DNA of 64,000 nt, taken from assembly GCA_020633295.1 (NCBI GenBank), contig JACKDW010000001.1, positions 1,374,651 to 1,438,650 on the forward strand, read 5' to 3'. Under the pieces are notes generated by a model that saw nothing but the letters and a program-made list of their open reading frames with translations, did not search any database and was not told where the DNA came from. The position numbers and the translations under genes were made by a program. Within the stretch, counting starts at the first letter, position 1, and the number at the start of each line of letters is the position of its first letter. This DNA is from Myxococcales bacterium (GTDB taxonomy: Bacteria; Myxococcota_A; Polyangia; Nannocystales; Nannocystaceae). This document shows positions 52,228-60,982 of this stretch, in pieces.

Positions 52228-53439
52228 TTGAGCGCCTCACACGCAAACTCAGACCACCGCGCGCCGGCGCGGTGGGCCCAATCGGTGCTCGGCGTCGCAC
52301 TGGTTTCAGGCCTCGCTGCGGGCGCGCTTGCGTGCGCGCCGATCGTGCGCCCGGCCCCGTTCAAGGGTTTCCGCGATCAGGTCACCGACGCCAGCCTGCA
52401 CGGCCCCTTCGACGGCCAGATCGTCGACGAGAGCACCGGCGAGCCGATCGCGGACGCGACCATCGTCGCCGTGTGGTCCTATGACCACGGCGACGGCTTC
52501 ATCGGCCCCGCGGGCTCGGAGATCTTCGAGGCCACGACCGACGAGGCGGGGCGGTATCGCGTCCCCGAGGCCAAGCTCGAGGTTCGCGGGCCCACGACCC
52601 GCCTCGTCAGCTTTGAGCTGGTCGTCTACAAGCGCGGATACGTGGCCTACCGCTCGAACCGCATGACCGACGGCTCGGCCCGCACCGACTTCACCGTCCG
52701 CCACAACCGCATCGCCCTGCAGAAGTGGCGCCAGACCGACTCCCACGTCGATCACCTCGTGTTCCTCGCCGCCCCGCGCTCCATCCAGAAGCTGACGTAC
52801 TGGGAGCAAGACCTCGCCAACCTCGAGCTGTTCCGCTCGCAGGGCGGCGCGGCCGAGGGGCTCCCCGAGGCGGAGACCCCCGCGGGCGGGGGGGCGACGG
52901 GCGAGAAGCCCGACGCGAAGTCGCCCAGGAAAGACACGCTGCTCGACGCCAGCGCGCTGCTGACCCCCGACGAGGTGCGCACGCGCACCGGCTATTCGGG
53001 CGAATTCACGGTCACGGAGCCGACCGACCTCAAGCGCACGAGCTTCTATCACGGCGTGCACCTGCAAGCGACGGGGCAGAGCCAGACCCACGACCTCATC
53101 TATCGCGTCTGGAGCGCCCCGCCGGGCGGCATGAAGCCCGTCATCGACACCATCGAAGAGACGCTCCCCGGGGTCAAGCCCAGCGGCGAGGTCACCGAGG
53201 AGACCTGGGTGTTCGAGACCAAGGGTGTGTTCGCGGTCGGCTTCGTCGATCGGGAGGCGAAGGTCGGCGTGCTGCTGACCTGCGGAGATCAGCAGTGCGC
53301 TGACATCCACACCGCGATCATCCTCGCCAAGTGGATCCACCGCAACCTCGACCGGCTGTCCGAGGAGGCGATCAGCACGCCGACCGCCGGCGCGCCGGCG
53401 GCCGCCGGCGCGGCAACGCGCGAGGAGGAGACGCCGTGA
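52228..53439 (+). CDS. Lipoprotein with carboxypeptidase-regulatory-like domain
   Basis: 403 residues from TTG at 52228; a GTG 19 codons later (giving MLGVALVSGLAAGALAC) is a real alternative. Lipobox GALAC-A. Residues about 60-150 are a beta-sandwich with DGQIVDESTGEPIADATIVA, TTDEAGRYRVPEAKL and YKRGYVAYRS, the plan of carboxypeptidase-regulatory/CnaB-type domains. The remainder (QKLTYWEQDLANLELFR; LLTPDEVRTRTGY; VLLTCGDQQCADIHTAIILAKWI) is not recognised. The stop overlaps the GTG of the next gene, so the two proteins are translationally coupled and likely act together. Confidence 0.75.
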   Translation: MSASHANSDHRAPARWAQSVLGVALVSGLAAGALACAPIVRPAPFKGFRDQVTDASLHGPFDGQIVDESTGEPIADATIVAVWSYDHGDGFIGPAGSEIFEATTDEAGRYRVPEAKLEVRGPTTRLVSFELVVYKRGYVAYRSNRMTDGSARTDFTVRHNRIALQKWRQTDSHVDHLVFLAAPRSIQKLTYWEQDLANLELFRSQGGAAEGLPEAETPAGGGATGEKPDAKSPRKDTLLDASALLTPDEVRTRTGYSGEFTVTEPTDLKRTSFYHGVHLQATGQSQTHDLIYRVWSAPPGGMKPVIDTIEETLPGVKPSGEVTEETWVFETKGVFAVGFVDREAKVGVLLTCGDQQCADIHTAIILAKWIHRNLDRLSEEAISTPTAGAPAAAGAATREEETP

Positions 53440-55238
53440 GGCGCACAGGCAAGCGCGCGCTGACCTTCGGGGCGCTCGTGGGCTGCGTCGCGCTCGCGCT
53501 CGCGCCCCCGACGGCGCCCGAGGCCCACGCCTGGGATCCGTCCACCACCCACCTCGGCCTGACGGATCGCGCCGCGCTCGAGAGCGCCGTGCACCTGCGG
53601 TGGATGGCCAGCAGCGAATTCCAGCGCGGGCTGTTCACGGCGCTGCGCGTCGATCCTGACCGCCTGCGTCGCGATGAGTGGCGCCTGTTCATGCAGACAG
53701 CCAGCAACGCGCACGCGTCGTCCGGGGTGCGCCCGCTCGGTGGCCCCGGCGCGTGCCCGGGCGCCGACGCGCCGCCGGTGACGTCGCGCTACTGCGTCGA
53801 GGGCGACCTCTGGCAGCTCTCCGCGCTCCAGTGGCTCGAGTTCGGCGTGCTCGCCGAGCTCACGCCGCCCGCGCGCGAGGTCCACCACTTCGTCGACCCG
53901 GACAACCGCGACGCCCCGCGCTGGCGCGCGCGCGGCGAGGCGCTCCCGCCCCTCGTGCTGCGCTCGCGGCAGACCCGGCACAACGGCGGGAGCACGGCCG
54001 AGCAGCTCACGCGCACGGGTTTCGCCGGGGACGGTCCGTCGGCGGCCGCGTGGCTCGCCGACGACGGCGACCCGCTCGCGCCCGCGCGCATGTTCGAACA
54101 CCTCGAGCTCGCGTACCTCGCCGCCGACGCGGACGCGCGCGACCACCACCTCGCGCTCGCGCTCGTCTGCGCGGGCGCGCTGCTGCACGTCGGGCAGAAC
54201 CTCGCCGTCCCCGCCCACGCTCGGGCCGACGTCGCCGCGTTCTTCCGCAACCTCTCGCACCACCGCGCCGATCGGGGCCTCCCACTTCAGGAGCTCGCGC
54301 GGCTCCGCTACGGACGCAGCGACCTGCCGATCGTCCGCAGCGCGGCCGAGGTCGCGGCGCAGCGCGGCACGCTGCCGGCGGCGAGCCTGCACGACCTCCT
54401 GCTGGGCCGGCTGCGCGACGGCGACGCCGGTCTCGCCGAGTACACGCGCGCGCGCTTCCTGTCCTCCGGCACCCTGCCCCCGCCGATGGCGATCGATCTC
54501 GAGCAGAGCGACACGGACGCCGCGGCGACGCTGCTCGAGGGCAGCATGCTCGATCCAGCCGAGCTCGTCGGCGCCCACCTCAGCCCCTGGCCCGCCGATC
54601 GCGGCTACGTGCTCAGCGGCGCCGGACGCCCGCTCATGGCCTTCGCTACCGACGAGGACGGCTTCGTGCGCGCGTTCCTCGACGACGCGGTCTACGATGA
54701 TCAGCTGCTCCGGCTGCTGCCGCGCGCGCTCGACACGAGCCGCGCCATGCTCGACGCGATCTTCCCGGCCTGGCCGCAGATACAGGTTCGTATGGGCGCC
54801 GGGACGCTCGAGTTCGAGCTCGACGCGGCGCTCGAGTCACCGGAGCTGCTCGTGCTGACGCAGACCGCCGACGGCAAGCGCGCGATCGCGATGAAGGTCA
54901 CGCTGCTGCCGGGGAAGCGCAACCGCGTGCGCGGGCTCCCGACCGAGCTGCCGAAGGACGGCCGCCTCGTGCTCGTGCTTCGCGCCCAGCGAAAGGGCGG
55001 CGAGCCGGTGCTGCTCGAGCACGTGCTCGCGCCCGACGCCGCCGAGATCAAGCCGATGCCCGCGCAGGTGAGCGCCGCGCCCGAGCCGGCCGAGGCCGCG
55101 GCGGGTGAAGACGACGACGAAGACGCGGAAGAAGACGCGGAAGAAGACGCGGAAGACGCCGAGGGGGACGAGGAGGACGCCGAAGACGCGCCCGCCGAGT
55201 CTGGCACGAGCGACCCTGAAACCGCGCCAGCGGGATAA
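53436..55238 (+). CDS. Secreted protein, possibly zinc-phospholipase C-like, with acidic tail
   Basis: 600 residues. GTG at 53436 forms GTGA with the previous stop; GAGGAGGAGA just upstream is a strong ribosome site. A signal peptide (ALTFGALVGCVALALAPPTA...AHAW) precedes WDPSTTHLGLTDRAALES. The His/Asp pattern EVHHFVDPDN and ALVCAGALLHVGQNLAVPAHARADV recalls zinc-dependent phospholipase C and S1/P1 nucleases, where Trp1 and His/Asp bind three zincs; the mature AW end would fit Trp1. This call is tentative. The last 45 residues are almost all Asp, Glu and Ala (EDDDEDAEEDAEED), a very acidic tail. Confidence 0.6.
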   Translation: MRRTGKRALTFGALVGCVALALAPPTAPEAHAWDPSTTHLGLTDRAALESAVHLRWMASSEFQRGLFTALRVDPDRLRRDEWRLFMQTASNAHASSGVRPLGGPGACPGADAPPVTSRYCVEGDLWQLSALQWLEFGVLAELTPPAREVHHFVDPDNRDAPRWRARGEALPPLVLRSRQTRHNGGSTAEQLTRTGFAGDGPSAAAWLADDGDPLAPARMFEHLELAYLAADADARDHHLALALVCAGALLHVGQNLAVPAHARADVAAFFRNLSHHRADRGLPLQELARLRYGRSDLPIVRSAAEVAAQRGTLPAASLHDLLLGRLRDGDAGLAEYTRARFLSSGTLPPPMAIDLEQSDTDAAATLLEGSMLDPAELVGAHLSPWPADRGYVLSGAGRPLMAFATDEDGFVRAFLDDAVYDDQLLRLLPRALDTSRAMLDAIFPAWPQIQVRMGAGTLEFELDAALESPELLVLTQTADGKRAIAMKVTLLPGKRNRVRGLPTELPKDGRLVLVLRAQRKGGEPVLLEHVLAPDAAEIKPMPAQVSAAPEPAEAAAGEDDDEDAEEDAEEDAEDAEGDEEDAEDAPAESGTSDPETAPAG

Positions 55239-55252
55239 CCGCTCGGCGGGAG

Positions 55253-56455
55253 CTAGCGCGCGCGATGTTTGGTCGCGCGAACGCGCCCTCGTCCCCGCGC
55301 GCGCGTCTTGCCGGTGTGCTGCCCCCCGGACGTCCGCGTGCGCTCGCGAGGCGTTCGCGGCGGCGTCGACTCACGCTCGGCGTGCTCGGCCTGCTCTCGC
55401 TCGACCGTCGCGACCGCGCGCGCGACCTCGTCGCGCAGCGCGAGGAGACCCAGATGTCGCGGGAGGACCGCGAGCCCGAGCTCGAGCAGCTCGAGCGCGT
55501 CGTCGGCCTGCTCCATCTCGAGGGCCTCGCGGACGCTCGCCTCCTGGGCCATCGCGAAGCCGGGCGCGAGCTCGAGCACGCGCTTCGCCAGCGGCTCGCG
55601 CAGCCCGGGCGCCTGCGCGCGACAGGCCCAGGCCAAGAAGTACGCGTGCAGCCCGGGCTCATCCTCGGGGGTCAGCGAGGCCGCCTTCTCAAAGGACTTC
55701 GCCGCGCCCGCCCCGTCGCCGCCCGACAGCTGCACGCGCCCGCGCTCGTACGCGATCCACGGGAACTCCGGGGCGCATCGCGCCGCGCGCTTCAGCTCCG
55801 ACTGCGCCGCCCGCAGCTCGCCCGCGCGTCGCAGGCAGCGGGCGAGGCGATAGCGAGCGAGGGGCGCGTCGGGATCAAAGTCGAGGTGCCGTCGCAGCAG
55901 CTTGCGCTCGGCGACCGACGTGAGCTCGCCGTCGTCTCCGAACAGCTTGTCGCGGAACTCGCCGTCATCCGCGAGCAGGACCGCGAGCTCGCCGAGCAGC
56001 GCGAGGACCATGCGATCGACGCGGGAGCTGTGGGGCAGCCGCGTGCCGTCCTCCTCGATCAGCATGACGTCCGCGCCCTCGGCGTAGGGATCCGAGCACA
56101 GCGCGAACAGCTCGCGTCCGCGCTCGCCGATGACGCGGTCGCCCTCGCGCGCCCGCCCCTCGGCGAGCGCCGCCGCAGTCTCGCGCTCCTGCTGCGCGAG
56201 CGAGAACAGCACCACCTGCGAGAAGCCGAGATCCAGGCCGTCCCACCGCGACCACAGGCCCGCGGCCGAGTCCGGCAGCGTCCCCTGCTCGAGCAGCGAC
56301 GCGACCAGCGCGGGATCCGCTGGCGGCCGCGCGGCGTGCAGCCCGTTGTGCGCGTCACGGAGGCGCAAGAAGATGCGGTCGAGGTTGTCCTCGAGTTCCC
56401 GACGCTCACCGTCGTCCAGGGGCGCGGGGCCGTCCATCATCACGCGCTGTACCAC
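55253..56455 (-). CDS. SUKH-like plus TPR-like protein with basic tail
   Basis: 400 residues. The N-terminal part (about 30-160: LLEQGTLPDSAAGLWSRWDG, LFALCSDPYAEGADVMLIEE, LPHSSRVDRMVLAL) resembles SMI1/KNR4 (SUKH) domains, known from immunity proteins and scaffolds. TPR-like helices follow (YRLARCLRRAGELRAAQSEL; YERGRVQLSGGDGAGAAKSF; DDALELLELGLAVLPRHLGL). The tail is strongly basic (RTPRERTRTSGG...GRGRVRATKHRAR). No toxin gene is next to it, so an immunity role is not indicated. The start may be a few codons later (MMDGP). Confidence 0.65.
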   Translation of the reverse strand: MVQRVMMDGPAPLDDGERRELEDNLDRIFLRLRDAHNGLHAARPPADPALVASLLEQGTLPDSAAGLWSRWDGLDLGFSQVVLFSLAQQERETAAALAEGRAREGDRVIGERGRELFALCSDPYAEGADVMLIEEDGTRLPHSSRVDRMVLALLGELAVLLADDGEFRDKLFGDDGELTSVAERKLLRRHLDFDPDAPLARYRLARCLRRAGELRAAQSELKRAARCAPEFPWIAYERGRVQLSGGDGAGAAKSFEKAASLTPEDEPGLHAYFLAWACRAQAPGLREPLAKRVLELAPGFAMAQEASVREALEMEQADDALELLELGLAVLPRHLGLLALRDEVARAVATVEREQAEHAERESTPPRTPRERTRTSGGQHTGKTRARGRGRVRATKHRAR

Positions 56456-56534
56456 GGGTCACGCGCGAACGCACGATCGGGCGCGTTCGCGCGGACTCAC
56501 GACGACTGCAGGTGCCTGCGGCGCGCCGACCGAC

Positions 56535-58223
56535 TCACAGCTTCAGGAGCTCCGGCGGGATCTCGAGCCCGCCCATGCGGGAGAGCTCGCGGAGCGCCGG
56601 CGCGACCTTGCGGGACGCCTTGAAGCTCGTCGCCCCGTCCTTCGCGTCGCGCTCGGCCGCGAACATCACGCGGTGATCGATCGAGCCGTCCTTCTCCACG
56701 CGCGGCGCCGTGATCTCGCGGATCTGCATCGACTCGCCGTTGACGCCGGTGTTGAGCTGCACGACGACATCGACCGCCTGGGCCAGCGCTGTCGTCAACG
56801 GCATCAGCCCGCCGCCCGCCGATGTCCCGAACGCGGCCAGGCGCGAGAGCGCGTGCGCGCCGCTGACACCCCACAGCGAGACGACCGCGCCGCGGCTGGC
56901 ACCGGCGAAGGCGTCGAGCACATCCGGCGCGTCGACGGGGCTCACTTGGTGGGAGACGAGCAGGTCGAGGCCGCCGCGGAGGAGCAAGCCGAGCACGCTG
57001 GTCAGCGAGAGGGTGTCGGCGGGATCAGGCATACGCCGGATGTGAACCCACCCGCGGTGCTGCACGCCCAGCAGCCCGCCGTCGGAGACGAGCGCCACTC
57101 GCATGTTCGTCGGGATCTCGCCGACGAGCGCCTCCATGAAGCGGTCGAGGTTGACGCCGCCCGACGCCGACACGATCACGCGACGGCTGTTGCGCAGCAT
57201 CAACAACAGGAACTCGCGCATGTCGTCGCTGAGCACGCCCTCGGACACGAGCGCCGCCAAGCTCTTCGCGTCGGTCTTGATCCGCCGCAGGCACAGCACC
57301 GGCACGCGGCCCTGGTGGGGAGGGAGCAGCGCGTGCATGTGGAAGCCGTGGTCGACCACGCCCTCGATGATCTGCGCGCCCTCGAACCACAGCCCGCGCT
57401 TGCGCGCCAGTCGGCGGATCGCCAGCCCCAGCGCGCGCGGGACCGTGAAGCGGAGGTTCTCGAGCCGGCTCCCCAGCTCGCCGTCGCGGACGACGTGGAT
57501 CGGGCCGGCGCCGGTGACGTTGATCTCGCGGATCGCGTCGTCACGCATCAGCGAGCTCAGCGGTCCGTACTCGAGCAGCTCGGCCGCGAGGCGCTGCTCG
57601 AGCTCATCGATGTCGACGCCGTCCTCGAGCGTGGCCTTGACCGCGTTGATCGCCTGGTCGAGCTTGGCGAGCGCCTTGCTGCGATCCTCGTCCGGGACGT
57701 CGGAGCGCTTGGGCTGCTTGATCGGGTCGAGCCGCGGCGCGGCCTGCAGGACGTCGCGGATGATGCGGTCGGCGATCTTGTCGAGGTAGGTGCTCTCGAC
57801 CCCCGCCGCCGCGACGCGCTTGGCCGAGGTCACGAGGCTCGTCTCGTCCGCCGAGAGGTCCGCGAAGCGCGGGCGCTCCTTCGAGACGCGGGCGGTCAAG
57901 CTCTCGATCGACTCCGCGGGGTCGATGACCGCGTCGTCCCCCTCGAGCATGAGGATGTAGTCGCCGACGTAGATCCGATCGGCGCGTCGCACCACCCGCG
58001 CCCCCTCGACCCGGCGACCGTTGATATAGGTGCCGTTGGTGCTCTCGAGGTCGATGCACTCGACGGTGCCCTCGTGCCTGCGAAACCGCAGGTGGTGCTT
58101 GGAGACGTTGACCCGGTCGAGCACGAGGTCATTGTCCTCCTCGCGCCCAATCGCGAATTGGTCGCCCCCAAAGTCAAAGCGCTGCGTTTGACCACCCTTC
58201 TCGTGGACGACAACGTAGAGCAC
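56535..58223 (-). CDS. FHA domain fused to CpaF/TadA-like domain lacking Walker A
   Basis: 562 residues, GTG start. FHA domain at about 20-95: FAIGREEDNDLVLDRVNVSK, HHLRF, DLESTNGTYINGR. Residues about 140-560 follow CpaF/TadA secretion ATPases: RDVLQ, LLEYGPLSSLMRDDAIREINVTG, RRLARKRGLWFE, and the late ALSRLAAF/QAVDVVVQLN region. Where the P-loop should read GGTGSGKTT the sequence is VIVSASGGVNLDRF, with no GK[ST]. The Walker B/His region (LLVSHQVSPVDAPDVLDAF) is also altered. It is probably an ATPase-dead adaptor that could join phospho-signals to a Tad-type secretion system. No tad genes are adjacent. Confidence 0.8.
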   Translation of the reverse strand: MLYVVVHEKGGQTQRFDFGGDQFAIGREEDNDLVLDRVNVSKHHLRFRRHEGTVECIDLESTNGTYINGRRVEGARVVRRADRIYVGDYILMLEGDDAVIDPAESIESLTARVSKERPRFADLSADETSLVTSAKRVAAAGVESTYLDKIADRIIRDVLQAAPRLDPIKQPKRSDVPDEDRSKALAKLDQAINAVKATLEDGVDIDELEQRLAAELLEYGPLSSLMRDDAIREINVTGAGPIHVVRDGELGSRLENLRFTVPRALGLAIRRLARKRGLWFEGAQIIEGVVDHGFHMHALLPPHQGRVPVLCLRRIKTDAKSLAALVSEGVLSDDMREFLLLMLRNSRRVIVSASGGVNLDRFMEALVGEIPTNMRVALVSDGGLLGVQHRGWVHIRRMPDPADTLSLTSVLGLLLRGGLDLLVSHQVSPVDAPDVLDAFAGASRGAVVSLWGVSGAHALSRLAAFGTSAGGGLMPLTTALAQAVDVVVQLNTGVNGESMQIREITAPRVEKDGSIDHRVMFAAERDAKDGATSFKASRKVAPALRELSRMGGLEIPPELLKL

Positions 58224-58360
58224 ACCATGGCTTACCGCGAACGCCTCCTCCCCAGCAAGCGCCGATCCTACGCGCGCGCGCGGATGCGACCGGCGCGGTT
58301 AAAAAAACAGCGCGACGCGAGCGGGACGCGTGAAGACGCAACGGTCACGGGAGCAGCCCG

Positions 58361-58828
58361 CTAGGAGAAGCCGTCGACGCGATCAAGCGCGTCATCGAGC
58401 GCGTCCATCTCGCGCGCGTTCGCGGGTCCCCCTGAGGGCGTGGTCGCGCTCGCGCCACCGCGCGCGGCCTGCCCCTGGCGGATCCAGCGTCGCGAGATCA
58501 TCACCAGCGCCGCGATCGCGAGGAGCGCCAACACGAGCGTGCCGTAGATCAGATCGGGACGTCCGAGGTAGCCCTGGATGTCGGGGAAGCGCGAGACGAG
58601 CTCGGTCTCGATCTCGTCGCGCGTCTTGCCGCTCTCCGCCATCGAGAGGATCTCGCGCTCGAGCGTTCGCGCGGCTGGCGACGGGCACGTGGCGATGGTC
58701 CGCCCCGGACAGTAGGGCGACATCAGATCCTGGGCGAGCTGATTGGCGATCTGCTCGGCCTGGGGCTGACTCGGCGAGTTGACCTGGGTTGCGGTCGCGG
58801 AGCTCATCAGCAACGTACGCACCAGCAT
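58361..58828 (-). CDS. CcmH/CycL-like cytochrome c biogenesis protein
   Basis: 155 residues (ATG at 58828, or MSS at 58807). IANQLAQDLMSPYCPGRTIATCPSPAARTLEREIL...MAESGKTRDEIETELVSRFPD matches the helical domain of CcmH/CycL, which handles apocytochrome c thiols, but the paired cysteines are spaced CX7C (YCPGRTIATCP) instead of CXXC. One membrane helix (LIYGTLVLALLAIAALVMI) follows, then a short cytoplasmic tail. The N-terminal part would be periplasmic, yet a clear signal peptide is not visible. Lies 137 nt upstream of the FHA-CpaF-like gene. Confidence 0.65.
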   Translation of the reverse strand: MLVRTLLMSSATATQVNSPSQPQAEQIANQLAQDLMSPYCPGRTIATCPSPAARTLEREILSMAESGKTRDEIETELVSRFPDIQGYLGRPDLIYGTLVLALLAIAALVMISRRWIRQGQAARGGASATTPSGGPANAREMDALDDALDRVDGFS

Positions 58829-58905
58829 AGCCGATCACGCGGACGCGGGGCACGCGATCCGCGTGGGGGGGCGACAACGCGTCCCCGCCACGCGCGCGCG
58901 GGCTG

Positions 58906-59688
58906 CTAGATATCGAGGCGCTTGGCCTTGCGCTTGCCGCCGGAGCCCTTCTTCTTGCGCTGCTCCTGCTTCTTGGTCTCCAGCGCCTCGGTGCAGAACT
59001 TGTCGTGCTTCTCTTTCTGCTTGGGATCGCTCAGGTCGAGGCGCTCCCACTCCTTGTCGGTCAGCTGGCGCACGTACTTGGCGACCTTCTGCTCGACCAC
59101 CTGCCACTGCACTTCGACCTTCTCGAGCTCGACCTTGTCGCCGTCGTTGTAGGCCTTCGGGTAGTTGTTCATCACGTGCTCGTGGGCCTCGAGGATCGAG
59201 CTGATGAACTTGGACTGCTCGAGGATCCGCGGCTCCTTCGAGAACAGGCGCTTCTGCCACTGGTCGATCTTCGGCACGTAGAGCTGCTTGAACTGGAACC
59301 ACTGCTCCTCTTCGGGGGTCCCGGGCTCAACGCCGAAGGCCTTGGCGCCCTCCACCTTGACGGCCTCGCGGAAGCACTCCAGCTCCTCCCAGTAATTGAG
59401 CATCTTGCTCAAGTTCTTCTTGTCGTACTTGTAGAGGTGCTTCTCGCCCTCGGGGTCCTTGCGGTCCCAGGCCTTGAGCTCGGCGTCGGTGGGCGGCGGG
59501 AGCCCGTTGGGACGCGGCTTCGGTTTGGGCGTGTAGGTCTTTTCGAACTCGGTCTTTGGATCGCTGGCGAGCGCGTCCTTGATCGACTGGCGCTCACCCT
59601 TTCCGCTGCACGCGGAGACCAACATCAGCGACAGTGTGAACGCACCCAATGTAGCCGTGCCAACAATCCGCATCGCGCCTGATCTCAT
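58906..59688 (-). CDS. Lysine-rich lipoprotein of unknown function
   Basis: 260 residues. ATG at 59688 has AGGGAG about 6 nt upstream. Signal ends LMLVSAC-S (lipobox). The mature protein is hydrophilic and mostly helical, with Trp-rich segments (KLLNYWEEL-like; QWFQFKQLYVPKIDQWQKRLF; WQVVEQKVAKYVRQLTDKEW) and a basic end KKQEQRKKKGSGGKRKAKRL. No family is recognised. The basic tail may touch acidic polymers of the envelope, which is only a guess. Confidence 0.75.
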   Translation of the reverse strand: MRSGAMRIVGTATLGAFTLSLMLVSACSGKGERQSIKDALASDPKTEFEKTYTPKPKPRPNGLPPPTDAELKAWDRKDPEGEKHLYKYDKKNLSKMLNYWEELECFREAVKVEGAKAFGVEPGTPEEEQWFQFKQLYVPKIDQWQKRLFSKEPRILEQSKFISSILEAHEHVMNNYPKAYNDGDKVELEKVEVQWQVVEQKVAKYVRQLTDKEWERLDLSDPKQKEKHDKFCTEALETKKQEQRKKKGSGGKRKAKRLDI

Positions 59689-60063
59689 TGGTTCTCCCTG
59701 CCCTGTCGTGAGGTTCAACGATCCGAAGCTGACCTCTGGTGCCAACTGTAACGAGCGATCACCCGGGCTGTAAAGCAGTTTCGGGGGGACCGGCCCCCAA
59801 GGCCTCTACCGTGAAGAAGGGACACGAAGCAGGGACACGAAGCAGGGACGAAGAACGGCGAAAAAACCTGCTTGTCGGGCACTCTCGAACCTGTAGACTG
59901 CCCCCAACTGGCGCGGGTCCACTCCGCCTCGAGGCAACCCACTCGAGCGTCGACCCTGCGCCGCGCCACGAACACGGTCGCTGCCCCCCTCGTTCAACGC
60001 AGCACCAGTGCACCATCGGGCGCTCCAACACGACGAGAGTCAACACAGGAGAAGTCGTCTGCC
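59689..60063. other. Divergent intergenic region with short tandem repeat
   Basis: 375 nt without a credible gene. At 59818-59853 a 13-bp unit AGGGACACGAAGC occurs twice and then in part a third time. A GGGGGACCGGCCCCC hairpin lies just before it (about 59785-59799). The leader of the H1-peroxiredoxin gene with AGGAG is at its right end. Confidence 0.5.
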
Positions 60064-60897
60064 ATGACAGTCGCCAGGAAGGCCAAGAAGTCCGCCAAGA
60101 AGGCCAACAAGAAGGTCGCCACCTCGAAGAAGGCGGCCAAGAAGACCGCGAAGAAGAAGGCCGCCAAGAAGGCCAACAAGAAGGCCGCCAAGAAGTCGAC
60201 CACGGCGCCCAAGAAGTCGACCAAGAAGAAGGCCGCCAAGAAGGCCAACAAGAAGGCCGCCAAGAAGGCCAACAAGAAGGCCGCCAAGAAAGCGACGAAG
60301 AAGGCAGCGACGAAGAAGGTCGGCAAGAAGGCGGGCAAGAAGAAAGCCGCCAAGAAGGCCGCTGCGCGCAAGTCGACGAAGACGACCGCCGCCAACAAGA
60401 AGCCGCGCCGGCGCAGCGCGAACGCGCGCAAGCCCGTCGAGCTGACCGTCGGCGATCCCGCCCCGGCCTTCGAGCTCGACGCGGACAACGGCAAGACCTA
60501 CTCGCTCACGCGTCTGCACGGCAAGCGCGTGGTCCTGTACTTCTACCCCCGCGACAACACGCCCGGCTGCACCACCGAGGCGTGTGACTTCCGCGACCTC
60601 CACGACGACTTCAAGTCCGCCAACACGATCGTCCTCGGGGTCAGCTCGGACTCGGTCGACTCGCACAAGAAGTTCCGCGCCAAGCTCGACCTGCCGTTCC
60701 CGCTGCTCTCGGACCCGAGCAACAAGATCGCCACGGCCTACGGCGCGTACGGCAAGAAGAAGGGCGGCACGGATCTCGGCTCAATCCGCAGCACCTTCAT
60801 CATCAGCCCCGAGGGGCGCATCGAGACCATGTACACGGCCGTGCGCGTCAAGGGGCACGCGAAGACCGTGCTGCAGCAGGCCCAGGAAGCCGCCTAG
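60064..60897 (+). CDS. Histone H1-like Lys/Ala tail fused to Bcp-type peroxiredoxin
   Basis: 277 residues. Residues about 1-125 are almost only Lys, Ala, Thr, Ser and Asn in AAKKANKKA-type repeats, like the histone H1-like tails that coat bacterial DNA. Residues about 126-277 are a thioredoxin-dependent thiol peroxidase of the Bcp/PrxQ type: VGDPAPAFELDADNGK, VVLYFYPRDNTPGCTTEACDFRD (peroxidatic Cys in PGCT and resolving Cys five residues later), VLGVSSDSVDSHKKF, LPFPLLSDP and RSTFIISPEG. The sequence suggests a peroxidase held on the nucleoid. ATG at 60064 with AGGAG 12 nt upstream; no in-frame break between the parts. Confidence 0.9.
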   Translation: MTVARKAKKSAKKANKKVATSKKAAKKTAKKKAAKKANKKAAKKSTTAPKKSTKKKAAKKANKKAAKKANKKAAKKATKKAATKKVGKKAGKKKAAKKAAARKSTKTTAANKKPRRRSANARKPVELTVGDPAPAFELDADNGKTYSLTRLHGKRVVLYFYPRDNTPGCTTEACDFRDLHDDFKSANTIVLGVSSDSVDSHKKFRAKLDLPFPLLSDPSNKIATAYGAYGKKKGGTDLGSIRSTFIISPEGRIETMYTAVRVKGHAKTVLQQAQEAA

Positions 60898-60921
60898 CGG
60901 CGCGCCCGAACAGGCCTTCAT

Positions 60922-60953
60922 CGAGCGGCCGCTGGTGTACCAGCGGCCGTTCG
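60922..60953. terminator. Bidirectional hairpin between convergent genes
   Basis: 14-bp stem (60922-60935/60940-60953) with a TGTA loop, between the ends of the peroxiredoxin fusion (+) and the small membrane protein (-). The core CGGCCGCTGG/CCAGCGGCCG is perfect. U-runs are short on both sides. Confidence 0.5.
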
Positions 60954-60982
60954 CCGTTCGGGCTTCGGACGCCGTGCCCACG

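Noticed and set aside
55253..56455. Toxin-immunity locus suggested by the SUKH-like domain
   Set aside because: No polymorphic toxin, secretion gene or second immunity gene is adjacent, and the TPR part suggests a scaffold.
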